Of a DNA stretch of 64,000 nucleotides, positions 44,691-54,195 are shown in pieces (the stretch's first letter is position 1; every line of letters begins with the position of its first letter). Both the position numbers and the translations under genes were made by a program. The stretch comes from Laspinema sp. D2d (GTDB lineage Bacteria; Cyanobacteriota; Cyanobacteriia; Cyanobacteriales; Laspinemataceae). Below the pieces are notes generated by a model, which did not search any database, was not told where the DNA came from, and saw only the letters and a list, made by a program, of their open reading frames with translations. The stretch lies in NCBI RefSeq assembly GCF_025370755.1, contig NZ_JAMXFC010000037.1:1-64000 (forward strand). The letters run 5' to 3'.

Positions 44691-45230
44691 ATGAACTCCA
44701 ATCAAGAACAAGGACGCAATGACGAGATTTCGCGCCGTACCAGACAGCATGAAGCCTTTGTCGCTAATGTTTTGGCTAAATATAAGACATTAGAGCCATT
44801 ATTGGCTCAAGGAAGATGGCAGGAAGCTGACTGGGAAACAAGACGGTTAATGCTATCAATTGCCGGTGCCGATCGCCGATCCGATTGTTTGCTTACGGAA
44901 ACCGATATTCGTAGCTTCCCTTGTACAGATTTGCGTATCCTAGACCGACTGTGGAGGGGTCACAGTCAAGGTCGTTTTGGGTTTAGCGTCATCCACCAGA
45001 TTTATCAAGATGTTGAGCGGGACTATGCTCAGTTAGCTGATATTGTAGGATGGCGCAACGGCGATCAATGGATCAACTCGGATCAAATCAAGTTTACTCG
45101 GACAGCGCCAGTGGGCCATCTTCCCATTACTTGGTTAGTGCCCACGACTTTTTCCGCCTATTGGTTGGCGCGGTTCGCTTCGGCAGGATGGCGATTGCTC
45201 CTAGAACGAACGGGAGAATGTAAGTTATAG
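44691..45230 (+). CDS. Stand-alone GUN4-domain protein
   Basis: The 179-residue protein has the GUN4 core: YKTLEPLLAQGRWQEADWETRRLML (about 30-54), DLRILDRLWRGHSQGRFGFSVIHQIY (about 84-109) and GDQWINSDQIKFTRTAPVGHLP. GUN4 binds porphyrins and stimulates magnesium chelatase in chlorophyll synthesis. The N-terminal helical-bundle domain found in the main cyanobacterial GUN4 is absent, so this is more likely a second GUN4-like protein than the principal one. It converges with the vWA genes. Confidence 0.85.
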   Translation: MNSNQEQGRNDEISRRTRQHEAFVANVLAKYKTLEPLLAQGRWQEADWETRRLMLSIAGADRRSDCLLTETDIRSFPCTDLRILDRLWRGHSQGRFGFSVIHQIYQDVERDYAQLADIVGWRNGDQWINSDQIKFTRTAPVGHLPITWLVPTTFSAYWLARFASAGWRLLLERTGECKL

Positions 45231-45333
45231 AGTGCAGCGATCGCCTTAATTCCTTTACCTTTCCGATGTCAATGGGTTGACCAAAACCCTCATTTTCCCC
45301 TCTTCAATCGCCAACGCCCTCCCCAAGGACAAT

Positions 45334-45936
45334 CTAATCCCCGATCGCCTTCAGTAACACCTCAGACAATGTGTAATCCTCCATTTCATCAATCGTAATC
45401 GTATCGATGATATCAAACTTTGCCCCCACGCCTTCTAACTCATTATCCAAAGCTTTTAAAAAGCGAGTAGCTTGGGCATCATTTCCAACTTGAATCAGAG
45501 AAATGGCTAACTCTTCATCCCGTTCCATCTGACGAGTTGCCTCAACAATCACCCGCATCACCGCCTTGCGATCGTCTGGTTCTCCATCAGTAATCACCAA
45601 AATCGTTTCACCAGATTTACCCGCGCCTGAAGCTTTCTTTTTAAAATAATGATTTACCGCATCTTGTAAAACCGATGCTAAATCAGTTCTCCCAGAAGGT
45701 TCATTTTCTTGGAAAATTTGCGCGACTTTCGCTGAAGTAACATTATCATACCGTTGAAAGCGCCCGGAAAATAGATAAACGGTAATCCCATCCTGATCCA
45801 ATTGTTCACATTTCGCTGATAAAGCAAAGGTAGATTCTTCCGCAGAAGACCAGCGTGTTTTACCCCCGGTCGCATCAGGAGTCATCATACTCCCGCTTTT
45901 ATCTACAATCAGCGTATAATCTCGATTTTCCAACAT
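45334..45936 (-). CDS. von Willebrand factor A domain protein (copy 1 of 3)
   Basis: The 200-residue protein is almost entirely one vWA domain. The metal-ion-dependent adhesion site is complete: DKSGSM at residues 12-17 (DxSxS), Thr in PSGRTDLASVL near 82, and Asp in VITDGEPDDRK near 118. There is no signal peptide, so it is cytoplasmic. Such stand-alone vWA proteins usually work as metal-dependent protein-binding modules in larger complexes. It is the last of three tandem, clearly related copies reading from ndhN; the C-terminal tail (DTITIDEMEDYTLSEVLLKAI) is shared with small changes. Confidence 0.88.
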   Translation of the reverse strand: MLENRDYTLIVDKSGSMMTPDATGGKTRWSSAEESTFALSAKCEQLDQDGITVYLFSGRFQRYDNVTSAKVAQIFQENEPSGRTDLASVLQDAVNHYFKKKASGAGKSGETILVITDGEPDDRKAVMRVIVEATRQMERDEELAISLIQVGNDAQATRFLKALDNELEGVGAKFDIIDTITIDEMEDYTLSEVLLKAIGD

Positions 45937-46008
45937 AATTTTCGGTGTTTTAAATTCAACAAGAATAAAATTTCCGCCGTAGCGGCCAGACCAGGTAATG
46001 ACTACAAT

Positions 46009-46614
46009 TTAATCAATAACTGCCCGTAACAAAACCTCTTTCAAAGGCGTTTCTTCCATATCCTCCATCGTAATCGTATCTACAATATCAAATTTGGCTC
46101 CAACGCCTTGCAAATCATCATCTAATGCCTTGAGAAAGCGCATCGCTTGGGCATCATTCCCCACCTGAATCATGGAAATCGCTAATTCTTCATCTCGATC
46201 CATCTGGCGGGTGGCTTTAATAATCACTTCCATCACGGCTTTGCGATCGTCGGGTTCTCCATCAGTTACCACAAGAATGGTTTCCCCATTGGGTTTCGTT
46301 TGACCGGATGATTTGCGTTGAAAATACTGATTTACCGCATCTTGAAGGACTGCTGCTAAGTTGGTTCGTCCCATCGGCTCATTTTCTTGATAAATCTGAT
46401 CGACTTTGGCTGCTGTGACGTTATCGTACCGTTGAAATCGGCCAGAAAACAAATAAACGGTAATTCCATCGGGGTCAAATTCTTCACATTTTCGGGCTAA
46501 GGCTAGAGTAGACTCCTGAGCCACTTGCCATCGAGTTTTACCCCCCGGTTGATCCGGGATAGACATACTGCCACTTTTATCGATAATTAGAGTATAATCG
46601 CGATTGTCTACCAT
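46009..46614 (-). CDS. von Willebrand factor A domain protein (copy 2 of 3)
   Basis: The start is ATG 46614 (MVDNRDYTLIIDKSGSM), aligned with the starts of the other two copies; a frame extension of seven residues upstream is not shared. The 201-residue product has a full MIDAS (DKSGS, GRTN with Thr, VTDGEPDD). It lies 72 bp upstream of copy 1 in the direction of transcription. It differs from copies 1 and 3 mainly around PDQPGGKTRW and in the C-terminal helix. Duplication in place is evident. Confidence 0.88.
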   Translation of the reverse strand: MVDNRDYTLIIDKSGSMSIPDQPGGKTRWQVAQESTLALARKCEEFDPDGITVYLFSGRFQRYDNVTAAKVDQIYQENEPMGRTNLAAVLQDAVNQYFQRKSSGQTKPNGETILVVTDGEPDDRKAVMEVIIKATRQMDRDEELAISMIQVGNDAQAMRFLKALDDDLQGVGAKFDIVDTITMEDMEETPLKEVLLRAVID

Positions 46615-46814
46615 GATATTTTTCGCTTGAATCAATTAAACTGCATCGAATGGACTTGGGCTGAAGAATACATCTCACTTTTGATAACTAAGCCTTAACA
46701 ACCTTTCAGAAACTAGGCTGATGAAGAACGGCCTCTTCCCACCGTCTCTAAAGTTTGCTAAGTCAGGGGTATTGATCGCCGTGCCGTCTTCCCAGAGGAT
46801 TAGCTGCTCATCCA

Positions 46815-47420
46815 TTAATCGATGATGGCATTCATCAAAACTTCAGTCAAGGTCATTTCTTCCATGTCATCAATCGTTAAAGTATCCACGATATCAAATT
46901 TAGCCCCGGCATTGATTAAATCATCATCTAGGGCTTTCAGAAATTGAGTAGCGGTGCGATCATTGCCAATTTGAATGAAAGAAATTGCTAGTTCTTCATC
47001 TTTATCAATTCGGCGAGATGCTTCAATAATTACTTTCATCACCGCTTTGCGATCGTCGGGTTCCCCATCAGTAATGGCTAAAATAGTTTCTCCATTCACT
47101 TGGGCTTGACCCGAAGATTTTCGTTTAAAGTAATTATTCAGCGCATCTTGTAAAACCCCAGCTAAGTCGGTGCGACCCGCAGGCTCATTTTCCTGGAAAA
47201 TCTGCTCAACTTTAGCAGCGGTTACGTTGTCGTAGCGCTTAAACCGGCCTGAAAAAACGTAAATGGTGATGCCATCGGGGTCTAACTCTTCGCATTTTCG
47301 GGCTAATGCTAGAGTAGACTCTTGTGCTTCTTGCCATCGGGTTCGTCCCCCGCGTTGGTCTGGGGTGGACATACTGCCACTTTTGTCAATAATCAGTGTA
47401 TAGTCGCGGTTATCTAGCAT
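46815..47420 (-). CDS. von Willebrand factor A domain protein (copy 3 of 3)
   Basis: The start is ATG 47420 (MLDNRDYTLIIDKSGSM). The 201-residue protein has the same MIDAS residues (DKSGS, GRTD, ITDGEPDD) and the same length as its two neighbours, and is first in transcription order. About 195 bp separate it from copy 2. The strand following the TDG loop reads ISFIQIGNDRTATQFLKALDDD, where the other copies have ISLIQVGNDAQAT or ISMIQVGNDAQAM. Its substrate or partner is unknown. Confidence 0.88.
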   Translation of the reverse strand: MLDNRDYTLIIDKSGSMSTPDQRGGRTRWQEAQESTLALARKCEELDPDGITIYVFSGRFKRYDNVTAAKVEQIFQENEPAGRTDLAGVLQDALNNYFKRKSSGQAQVNGETILAITDGEPDDRKAVMKVIIEASRRIDKDEELAISFIQIGNDRTATQFLKALDDDLINAGAKFDIVDTLTIDDMEEMTLTEVLMNAIID

Positions 47421-47562
47421 CAGAATAGCCCTAAGTCTGTGCAAAACAGATAATTAAGTTGGGAGTGCTGCGATCGGCTTAGTTATCCAAGGCGATCGCT
47501 CTCGTCCCCTCCTGTTGATAGCTTAACTCAAAGCCTTCAAAAGGGTGAAATAGCCCAGGATT

Positions 47563-47592
47563 AAAAAAAAGACGCGATCGCTCGCGTCTTTT
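47563..47592 (-). terminator. Rho-independent terminator after ndhN
   Basis: AAAAGACGCGA at 47567-47577 pairs with TCGCGTCTTTT at 47582-47592 around TCGC (an 11-bp perfect stem). The A-run at 47563-47570 becomes a U-tract on the minus strand. It lies 25 bp beyond the ndhN stop and separates ndhN from the vWA genes. Confidence 0.85.
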
Positions 47593-47617
47593 AAGACAAG
47601 GTGAATGATTCCTGATC

Positions 47618-48082
47618 TTAGCTGGCGCGAGCCGGAACCAACAGATCCTTCAGGGGATTCCAAGTTACCGTGCGATCGCCACCCACTTCCACCACCACTT
47701 TCACCCGGGGTTCAATCTTCGGCAACTCCGTCAAATAGGACAACTCCTGATTAGACAGAACGATTCCATCAATCAACCACACAACCAACCCTTTAGATTT
47801 AGGGGGTAACTCCTCCAATTGCGACGTCACGATCGGCGGAATAAAATAAGTTCGGATGTCTTTTTTGCCCAGGTGGGGTGGACGAACCCCATGCACCCCA
47901 GTTAAATAGGCCGCTAAATCTCCTAATCCTCGGGCCGATAGGGTAATGTTGATATAACCGGAGGCTCTAACTCGCCGTTGATAGCGACCCTCAAACCCCC
48001 CTTCCAAAGGCACATACAGCGCTAAGGACCCATTTTGTTCCAGATCGCGAATGAATTTTTTGCCCGTGATAATCAATGCCAT
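47618..48082 (-). CDS. ndhN: NAD(P)H-quinone oxidoreductase subunit N
   Basis: The 154-residue product matches cyanobacterial NdhN: GKKFIRDLEQNGSLALYVPL, GGFEGRYQRRVRASGY, LSARGLGDLAAYLTGVHGVR (about 49-68), RPPHLGKKDI, PPKSKGLVVWLIDG and VVVEVGGDRTVTW. NdhN is a hydrophilic subunit of the thylakoid NDH-1 complex, needed for assembly of its arm. The ATG has AGGAG about 9 bp upstream. It stands alone with its own terminator; ndhS is elsewhere in the window at 27888. Confidence 0.94.
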   Translation of the reverse strand: MALIITGKKFIRDLEQNGSLALYVPLEGGFEGRYQRRVRASGYINITLSARGLGDLAAYLTGVHGVRPPHLGKKDIRTYFIPPIVTSQLEELPPKSKGLVVWLIDGIVLSNQELSYLTELPKIEPRVKVVVEVGGDRTVTWNPLKDLLVPARAS

Positions 48083-48882
48083 AATGATTCACTCCTAATA
48101 CTGCATACTGACTGATTAGTGATCCGCTCCTAGAGTATCGAGGATTATGCACCCTTGAAACTTCGCCACGATAGGCGAAATTCGGGCCACACTTTCTCTT
48201 TGTACCGCAATCAGGCTTTGCCAAGTATAGTTTAATGCCTAGAAGGGATTAGAATTAGATTCGGTGAGGGGTTGGGCTCTTATAGGTCCCTGATTCAGAA
48301 CCCTCAGCCCCTGGCTCAGAGATCCTGCAAAAAAAATAAAAATTTTAGGCAATTTTTATTCAATTCGGACTAGACAAGGTATTTAACATCGGCTATAGTA
48401 TTAAATTGTCGCTAAATTTAAGCCCAAGCTCTCAAATTGGAAACCCAGTGCGGCCCAAAAGCCGATTTTGCGCTATAGTGGTTAGTCCAGACCAACAGAG
48501 TGACAACTGCTCCTTAGCGGAAAGTTGAGAAAAGCTAAATTTAGTTGCGATCGCCCCTAGCCAGTCCGCAGTCCGAAACGATGTCTGACCAGCTAAAGCG
48601 ATCGAGTGCCTCGCAGAGATACTGAGTAAACCATTGCTTAAGTCTGTGCGGTCAAAGGCAACACAAACGAGCAACCGCTCACCCTAACGGACCAACTCAT
48701 CAAACTAGCCCGAAGGTAGTTAAAGGCTTCCTAGAAAGAAGCCTGACCGTCTCCTGCTGTGCTGTTGGAGGCAACCTTTGGACTGGTTTGGCGTCGAAAC
48801 CCGATTCGGATCCGAGCTCTTAATTGAACTCATCACGATCCGAGAAACTTGTAGTGCTTAAGTAAGGGGAGACCATAAACCC
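48083..48882. other. Promoter and long leader of the ribosomal protein cluster
   Basis: About 800 bp between ndhN and rplC. A sigma-70 promoter at 48371-48399 would give a leader of about 475 nt. The leader contains AGGCTTC at 48724-48730 pairing with GAAGCCT at 48738-48744, a 7-bp hairpin. No gene was found; an 80-codon minus-strand frame at 48432-48674 lacks any family resemblance. The length suits post-transcriptional control of ribosomal protein synthesis, which is an inference. Confidence 0.5.
48371..48399 (+). promoter_or_regulatory. Sigma-70 promoter ahead of rplC
   Basis: TAGACA at 48371-48376 and TATAGT at 48394-48399 are separated by exactly 17 bp. It is the best promoter match in the long rplC leader and points toward the ribosomal cluster. 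Confidence 0.55.
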
Positions 48883-49524
48883 GTGGCTGTCGGTATTCTG
48901 GGCACAAAACTCGGCATGACCCAAGTCTTTGACGAAGAAGGGAGAGCAATTCCCGTCACCGTCGTCCAAGCTGGACCATGCACCGTAACACAGATCAAAT
49001 CGAAACAGACCGATGGCTACACCGCCATTCAGGTCGGATACGGCGAAACCACCACCAAGGCCATCAATAAGCCAGAACTGGGACATCTCGTCAAATCATC
49101 AGCGCCTCCGCTGCGTCACCTGCGTGAATATCGTATTGATGATGTCAGCAGCTTTGAACTGGGACAGCAAATGACCGTAGAAGGATTCACTGCTAACCAG
49201 ATTGTCGATGTGACCGGCATCAGCATCGGTCGGGGGTTTGCCGGATATCAAAAACGGCATAACTTCAAACGCGGACCCATGTCCCACGGTTCAAAAAACC
49301 ATCGTGCACCCGGTTCTACAGGTGCAGGGACCACTCCAGGTCGCGTGTATCCAGGGAAGCGTATGGCCGGTCGTTTAGGCGGAACCCAAGTCACAACTCG
49401 TCAATTGCAAATTGTGCGAGTGGATGCAGAAAAGAACCTGCTGCTGATTAAGGGAGCGCTTCCGGGAAAACCCGGTGCCCTGCTTAATATTAAGCCAGCC
49501 AATTATGTAGGCCGAGCTAAATAG
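48883..49524 (+). CDS. rplC: 50S ribosomal protein L3
   Basis: The GTG start follows AAGGGGAG. The 213-residue protein opens [20 protein letters not shown], the standard L3 start, and has the central loop [19 protein letters not shown] (about 129-147) that reaches toward the peptidyl transferase centre. L3 is an early 23S rRNA-binding assembly protein. It is first in the cluster because rpsJ, first in E. coli S10, is not here, as usual in cyanobacteria. Confidence 0.97.
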   Translation: MAVGILGTKLGMTQVFDEEGRAIPVTVVQAGPCTVTQIKSKQTDGYTAIQVGYGETTTKAINKPELGHLVKSSAPPLRHLREYRIDDVSSFELGQQMTVEGFTANQIVDVTGISIGRGFAGYQKRHNFKRGPMSHGSKNHRAPGSTGAGTTPGRVYPGKRMAGRLGGTQVTTRQLQIVRVDAEKNLLLIKGALPGKPGALLNIKPANYVGRAK

Positions 49525-49587
49525 CAGCCCGGCGAGAAAAGAATGAATTCCCCATTCATAAAGCATAGAAAACGGGAATAGAGAGAT

Positions 49588-50220
49588 ATGGTTAATTGTG
49601 TAGTCAGAAACTGGGAAGGCGAACAAGTTTCCGAAGCGACGATCGATTTGCGAGTAGCCTCTGAAGAGAACGCCTCGCATATCGTTCATAGAGCGGTAAC
49701 TCGGCAACTAACCCAGGCGCGTCAGGGAACGGCATCGACCAAAACCCGGGCGGAAGTCAGAGGCGGGGGTAGAAAGCCCTGGAGACAAAAAGGAACAGGC
49801 CGAGCGCGGGCTGGTTCAATTCGTTCTCCCTTATGGAGAGGCGGCGGCGTCATCTTTGGACCCAAACCCAGAGATTATGAAGTCAAGATGAATCGGAAAG
49901 AGCGGAGACTCGCCCTGAGAACCGCGCTCATCAGCCGCAGCCAAGACCTGATCGTCGTCGAGGAATTTGCAGATAAGCTGCCCCGTCCTAAGACCAAAGA
50001 TCTCCTCAGTGCGATCGCCCGGTGGGGTGTCGAGCCAGACTCGAAAGTATTGTTAATCGTTGACCAACGAGACGACAACGTTTATTTATCAGCACGCAAC
50101 GTCGAGAACATCAAACTGATTGCCGTCAACCAGTTAAATGTGTACGACCTCGTTGCCGCTGACAAAATCATAACCACAGCAGCAGCACTAGCCAAAGTTC
50201 AGGAGGTCTACGGTGGCTGA
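49588..50220 (+). CDS. rplD: 50S ribosomal protein L4
   Basis: The 210-residue protein has the L4 extended loop [19 protein letters not shown] followed by [21 protein letters not shown] (about 49-90), which lines the peptide exit tunnel. In E. coli L4 represses its own S10 operon; whether the long leader here plays a like part is unknown. Its last eight bases overlap the start of rplW. Confidence 0.97.
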   Translation: MVNCVVRNWEGEQVSEATIDLRVASEENASHIVHRAVTRQLTQARQGTASTKTRAEVRGGGRKPWRQKGTGRARAGSIRSPLWRGGGVIFGPKPRDYEVKMNRKERRLALRTALISRSQDLIVVEEFADKLPRPKTKDLLSAIARWGVEPDSKVLLIVDQRDDNVYLSARNVENIKLIAVNQLNVYDLVAADKIITTAAALAKVQEVYGG

Positions 50221-50521
50221 AGATAATCTCAGAAAGCTGGCCGATTTGGTGCGGACCCCAATCGTCACCGAAAAAGCGACCCTGCTGATGGAGCAGAACA
50301 AATACGTCTTTGATGTGGATGCCAAATCCACCAAACCCCAAATCAAAGCGGCGATCGAACACCTCTTTGAGGTTAAGGTAGTCAGCGTCAATACCATGCA
50401 CAGACCCCCGAAAAAGCGCAGAGTCGGGAAGTTTGTCGGGTATAAGCCTCATTACAAGAGAGCGATCGTGACCTTAGCCGAGGGTGATTCCCTGCAAAAC
50501 ATTTTCTTCCCAGAAGTGTAA
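50213..50521 (+). CDS. rplW: 50S ribosomal protein L23
   Basis: The GTG start overlaps the rplD end by 8 bp, indicating coupled translation; AGGAGG sits just upstream. The 102-residue protein has [20 protein letters not shown] and [21 protein letters not shown], the standard L23 fold. L23 lies at the tunnel exit and docks signal recognition particle and trigger factor. Confidence 0.96.
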   Translation: MAEDNLRKLADLVRTPIVTEKATLLMEQNKYVFDVDAKSTKPQIKAAIEHLFEVKVVSVNTMHRPPKKRRVGKFVGYKPHYKRAIVTLAEGDSLQNIFFPEV

Positions 50522-50630
50522 CGGATGCCCGGTTAGGAGTGGGCGGTATCGCCACCCTCTCCACTCGAACTCCGCCAAGTGCCTCTGGGATTCAATGGCA
50601 AATCAAGCAGTGTTACCAAAACTTTAAATT

Positions 50631-51494
50631 ATGGGTATCCGTACTTATCGGCCCTACACACCTGGCACACGCCAGTACAGTGTCTCCGAGTTTGACGAAA
50701 TCACCCGCGACACTCCCGAAAAATCCCTAACCAAGTCAAAGCACCGGAAAAAAGGACGGAACAATCGCGGGGTAATTACCTGCCGTCATCGTGGGGGCGG
50801 ACATAAACGCCTCTATCGGCAAATCGACTTTCGTCGGGATAAACATAATATTCCCGCCAAAGTCGCTGAAATCGAATATGACCCCAACCGTAACGCCCGG
50901 ATCGCCCTCCTCTTCTATCAGGATGGTGAAAAGCGGTACATCCTACACCCCGTAGGATTACAAGTGGGTACTCATATCGTCTCCGGACCTGACTCGCCCA
51001 TCGAAGTTGGCAACGCCCTCCCCTTGGAAAAAATGCCCTTGGGTACAGTCGTTCATAACGTCGAAATGACCCCCGGTCGTGGAGCGCAAGTCGTGCGGTC
51101 AGCCGGTGCAGGGGCTCAGGTGCAAGCCAAAGAAGGGGATTTTGTCACCCTGAAGTTACCCTCTGGTGAAGTTCGGATGTTCCGGAAAGAGTGCTACGCC
51201 ACTATCGGACAAGTCGGCAACATCGATGTTAGAAACATCAGCCTCGGTAAAGCGGGCCGTAAACGGTGGTCCGGTCGCCGTCCCGAAGTTAGAGGGAGCG
51301 TCATGAACCCGGTAGACCACCCACATGGTGGGGGTGAAGGACGAGCACCGATTGGTAGAAGTGGGCCAGTTTCACCTTGGGGTAAACCTGCTTTAGGTGG
51401 GAAGACTCGCAAGAAGAAAAAATTAAGTAACGCCTTAATCGTCCGCAAGCGTCGGAAAACCTCCAAGCGCGGCAAGGGCGGTCGGCAGTCTTAA
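50631..51494 (+). CDS. rplB: 50S ribosomal protein L2
   Basis: The 287-residue protein has [17 protein letters not shown] at the start, [21 protein letters not shown] (split about 46-66) and the C-terminal [20 protein letters not shown] with the histidine essential for subunit association and peptidyl transfer. The basic tail [15 protein letters not shown] is normal. The length is close to the usual 275-288. Confidence 0.97.
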   Translation: MGIRTYRPYTPGTRQYSVSEFDEITRDTPEKSLTKSKHRKKGRNNRGVITCRHRGGGHKRLYRQIDFRRDKHNIPAKVAEIEYDPNRNARIALLFYQDGEKRYILHPVGLQVGTHIVSGPDSPIEVGNALPLEKMPLGTVVHNVEMTPGRGAQVVRSAGAGAQVQAKEGDFVTLKLPSGEVRMFRKECYATIGQVGNIDVRNISLGKAGRKRWSGRRPEVRGSVMNPVDHPHGGGEGRAPIGRSGPVSPWGKPALGGKTRKKKKLSNALIVRKRRKTSKRGKGGRQS

Positions 51495-51583
51495 TCATCA
51501 AGACAAGAGAGTTGAGAATAAACGAATTAAAACTTTATTCTTTAATTCTTCTGGGTTCATTTTTGAGAAACTATCACTGACTT

Positions 51584-51865
51584 ATGAGTCGTTCACTGAA
51601 AAAAGGACCTTTTGTAGCCGATCATTTGCTGAGTAAAATCGAAGCATTGAATGCCAAAGGCGACAAACAGGTCATTAAAACTTGGTCACGAGCTTCGACC
51701 ATCATTCCTGATATGCTCGGTCATACGATCGCCGTCCATAACGGACGTCAGCACGTGCCGGTCTATATCAACGAACAGATGATCGGACATAAATTAGGGG
51801 AATTTGCCCCGACTCGGACCTTCCGGGGACACGCCAAAGGCGATAAAAAAAGTCAACGGCGATAA
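51584..51865 (+). CDS. rpsS: 30S ribosomal protein S19
   Basis: The 93-residue protein starts [20 protein letters not shown] and carries [20 protein letters not shown] and [16 protein letters not shown], the S19 consensus. It binds the 30S head next to S13. Downstream lies a 102-bp gap containing heptamer repeats. Confidence 0.97.
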   Translation: MSRSLKKGPFVADHLLSKIEALNAKGDKQVIKTWSRASTIIPDMLGHTIAVHNGRQHVPVYINEQMIGHKLGEFAPTRTFRGHAKGDKKSQRR

Positions 51866-51917
51866 GTAGAGCTGCATCGCTAGTTCGGAGTCTAATGTTA
51901 AACGTTCTTTAATAACA

Positions 51918-51959
51918 ACAAAGGACAAACGACAAACGACAAAGGACTTTGGACAACGG
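51918..51959 (+). repeat. Six tandem heptamers between rpsS and rplV
   Basis: In register: ACAAAGG, ACAAACG, ACAAACG, ACAAAGG, ACTTTGG, ACAACGG. This is the 7-bp short tandemly repeated (STRR) style of cyanobacterial intergenic DNA. It ends 9 bp before the rplV ATG, so it forms the translation-initiation leader. Confidence 0.8.
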
Positions 51960-51967
51960 AGAAAACT

Positions 51968-52330
51968 ATGGCTATTGATACCTCAACAGAAGTCAAAGCG
52001 ATCGCGCGTTATATTCGGATGTCTCCGTACAAAGTACGGCGAGTCCTGGACCAAATTCGAGGTCGCTCCTATCGCGAAGCGCTGATCATCCTCGAATTCA
52101 TGCCCTATCGTGCTTGCGATCCGATTCGTAAAGTTCTGCGATCGGCAGCAGCCAACGCAGAGCATAACAGCGGACTTGATCCAGCTACCTTATGGGTTTC
52201 TCAAGCTTATGCCGATGGTGGCCCGGTTCTCAAGCGATTCCGGCCTCGGGCGCAGGGACGGGCTTACATGATTCGCAAGCCGACCTGTCACATCACCGTT
52301 GCCGTCGCTCCCGAGCTTGACGACGAATAG
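51968..52330 (+). CDS. rplV: 50S ribosomal protein L22
   Basis: The 120-residue protein has [20 protein letters not shown] at the N-terminus and the hairpin [20 protein letters not shown] (about 86-105) that narrows the peptide tunnel near the macrolide site. The length is within the bacterial range. The preceding heptamer repeat leaves no obvious Shine-Dalgarno other than GGAG at 51957-51960. Confidence 0.97.
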   Translation: MAIDTSTEVKAIARYIRMSPYKVRRVLDQIRGRSYREALIILEFMPYRACDPIRKVLRSAAANAEHNSGLDPATLWVSQAYADGGPVLKRFRPRAQGRAYMIRKPTCHITVAVAPELDDE

Positions 52331-52427
52331 AACAGCAAACGTAAACGTGCTAAGTAAGCCCAAGTCTTGACTTTACGGTTTACGAAACACGGGTTAGTTT
52401 TTACGGTAAGTAGAGGACGCACAGAAC

Positions 52428-53162
52428 GTGGGACAGAAAATACACCCAACGGGTTTCCGGCTTGGTGTGACCAAAGAACACCGCTCCCGGTGGTTCGCGG
52501 ATAGCAATCGCTACCCCGAACTTTTAGAAGAAGACTACAAAATTCGCCAATATGTCCACAGCACCTTAAACAACGCGGGCATTTCCGATGTTCGGGTCGA
52601 GCGTAAAGCCGACCAGATCGACCTGGAAGTTCGCACCGCCCGCCCGGGTGTGGTTGTGGGTCGGGGTGGCAGTGGCATCGAGTCCTTACGGACCGGACTG
52701 CAAGAAATGCTAGGCAGTAACCGTCAAATCCGCATCAATGTTGTGGAAGTGGCCCGAGTGGATGCTGATGCAACCTTGATTGCCGAATACATCGCCAGCC
52801 AACTCGAACGCCGGGTTTCCTTCCGTCGGGTCGTGCGGCAAGCCATTCAACGGGCTCAAAAAGCAGGGGTTGAAGGCATCAAAGTCCAAGTCAGCGGACG
52901 CCTCAACGGGGCAGAAATTGCTCGGACCGAATGGACTCGCGAAGGCAGAGTACCTCTGCATACCTTACGCGCCGATATTGATTACTCCTACCGCACCGCC
53001 AGTACCATTTATGGGATTCTCGGCGTTAAAGTGTGGACCTTCAAGGGAGAAATCATCCCCGGACAAGAACTGGAAGTCACCGCAGCAGCGGGTGCAGGTC
53101 CTCGGCCCCGAGGCGGCAAAAAACGCCGTCAGCAATTTGAAGACCGCTCCAATGAAGGGTAA
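52428..53162 (+). CDS. rpsC: 30S ribosomal protein S3
   Basis: The GTG start gives 244 residues opening [20 protein letters not shown]. The KH domain GXXG loop appears as [14 protein letters not shown] (about 75-88), followed by the C-terminal domain [16 protein letters not shown]3 forms part of the mRNA entry site. There is a glycine- and arginine-rich tail. The 110 bp to rplP hold no feature. Confidence 0.97.
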   Translation: MGQKIHPTGFRLGVTKEHRSRWFADSNRYPELLEEDYKIRQYVHSTLNNAGISDVRVERKADQIDLEVRTARPGVVVGRGGSGIESLRTGLQEMLGSNRQIRINVVEVARVDADATLIAEYIASQLERRVSFRRVVRQAIQRAQKAGVEGIKVQVSGRLNGAEIARTEWTREGRVPLHTLRADIDYSYRTASTIYGILGVKVWTFKGEIIPGQELEVTAAAGAGPRPRGGKKRRQQFEDRSNEG

Positions 53163-53272
53163 GAGATCAGCAAGGGTAGGGAGCGAACGCTTGACCCAGC
53201 GGTATCCCACCGCTAGAACGCACGCTATCGCCTCCCTTAGCCGCTCTATGAACCATTACCGATTACCACATC

Positions 53273-53686
53273 ATGTTAAGTCCTAGAAGAACGAAATTTC
53301 GCAAGCAACAGCGCGGGCGGATGCGAGGACTCGCAACTCGGGGTAATGAAATTAACTTCGGTGAATTCGCCCTACAAGCGTTAGAACCTTGTTGGATTAC
53401 CTCCCGCCAAATTGAAGCCAGCCGTCGAGCCATGACCCGGTATATCCGTCGGGGTGGCAAGATCTGGATTCGCATCTTCCCAGATAAACCCGTGACCATG
53501 CGTCCAGCAGAAACCCGGATGGGTTCTGGTAAGGGGTCTCCCGAATTTTGGGTGGCTGTGGTCAAACCCGGTCGCATTATGTTTGAAATTGGTGGCGTTC
53601 CGGAAGCAACCGCCCGGGAAGCCATGCGGTTGGCGGATTATAAGCTGCCGATTAAAACCAAGTTCATTTCGCGAGAAGGGGAGTAA
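53273..53686 (+). CDS. rplP: 50S ribosomal protein L16
   Basis: The 137-residue protein starts [20 protein letters not shown] and has the loop [20 protein letters not shown] (about 75-94) that contacts tRNA in the A site. The length is standard. rpmC starts 4 bp after the stop. Confidence 0.97.
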   Translation: MLSPRRTKFRKQQRGRMRGLATRGNEINFGEFALQALEPCWITSRQIEASRRAMTRYIRRGGKIWIRIFPDKPVTMRPAETRMGSGKGSPEFWVAVVKPGRIMFEIGGVPEATAREAMRLADYKLPIKTKFISREGE

Positions 53687-53690
53687 GAAA

Positions 53691-53912
53691 ATGGCTTTTC
53701 CCAAAATGGCAGACATCGCCAACTTGAGCGATGAGGAAATCAACGAGCAGATTTTGAGCCTGAAGCGGGAATTATTTACGCTCAGACTGCAAAAAGCTAC
53801 GCGCCGGTTGGAAAAAACCCACCTGTTCAAGCACAAGAGACACCAACTGTCTCAGTTGCTCACACTGGAAGGCGCACGCAAACGGGCTAACGCCGAATCC
53901 ACCGCCGAATAA
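53691..53912 (+). CDS. rpmC: 50S ribosomal protein L29
   Basis: The start is ATG 53691 ([20 protein letters not shown]), preceded by GGGGAG. The 73-residue helical-hairpin protein has [20 protein letters not shown], the L29 core. L29 sits near the tunnel exit beside L23. It is followed closely by rpsQ. Confidence 0.94.
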   Translation: MAFPKMADIANLSDEEINEQILSLKRELFTLRLQKATRRLEKTHLFKHKRHQLSQLLTLEGARKRANAESTAE

Positions 53913-53925
53913 CAAACTAAGTGAC

Positions 53926-54177
53926 ATGGCAGTTAAAGAAAGAGTTGGTGTAGTCGTCAGCAACAAGATGGATAAAACCGTTGTTGTGGCGATCGAAAAT
54001 AGAAGCCCTCATCCCAAGTACGGCAAAATTGTCGTCAAAACCAAGCGCTACAAAGCGCATGATGAGGAGAATCAATGCCAAGAGGGCGATCGCGTCCGCA
54101 TCCAGGAAACACGCCCCCTCAGTCGCACAAAACATTGGCAAGTGATTGAGATTCTCAATAGTGCCGCCCAAATCTAA
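53926..54177 (+). CDS. rpsQ: 30S ribosomal protein S17
   Basis: The 83-residue OB-fold protein has [20 protein letters not shown] and [21 protein letters not shown] (about 47-67), the S17 signature. It binds helices 7 and 11 of 16S rRNA. Confidence 0.97.
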   Translation: MAVKERVGVVVSNKMDKTVVVAIENRSPHPKYGKIVVKTKRYKAHDEENQCQEGDRVRIQETRPLSRTKHWQVIEILNSAAQI

Positions 54178-54195
54178 GAACCACGGAGACTGAAG

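Noticed and set aside
48432-48674. 80-codon minus-strand open frame in the rplC leader
   Set aside because: No family resemblance and opposite to the transcribed leader; most likely chance.
52780-53286. 168-codon plus-strand frame overlapping rpsC
   Set aside because: It lies almost wholly inside rpsC in another frame and its translation has no recognisable domain.
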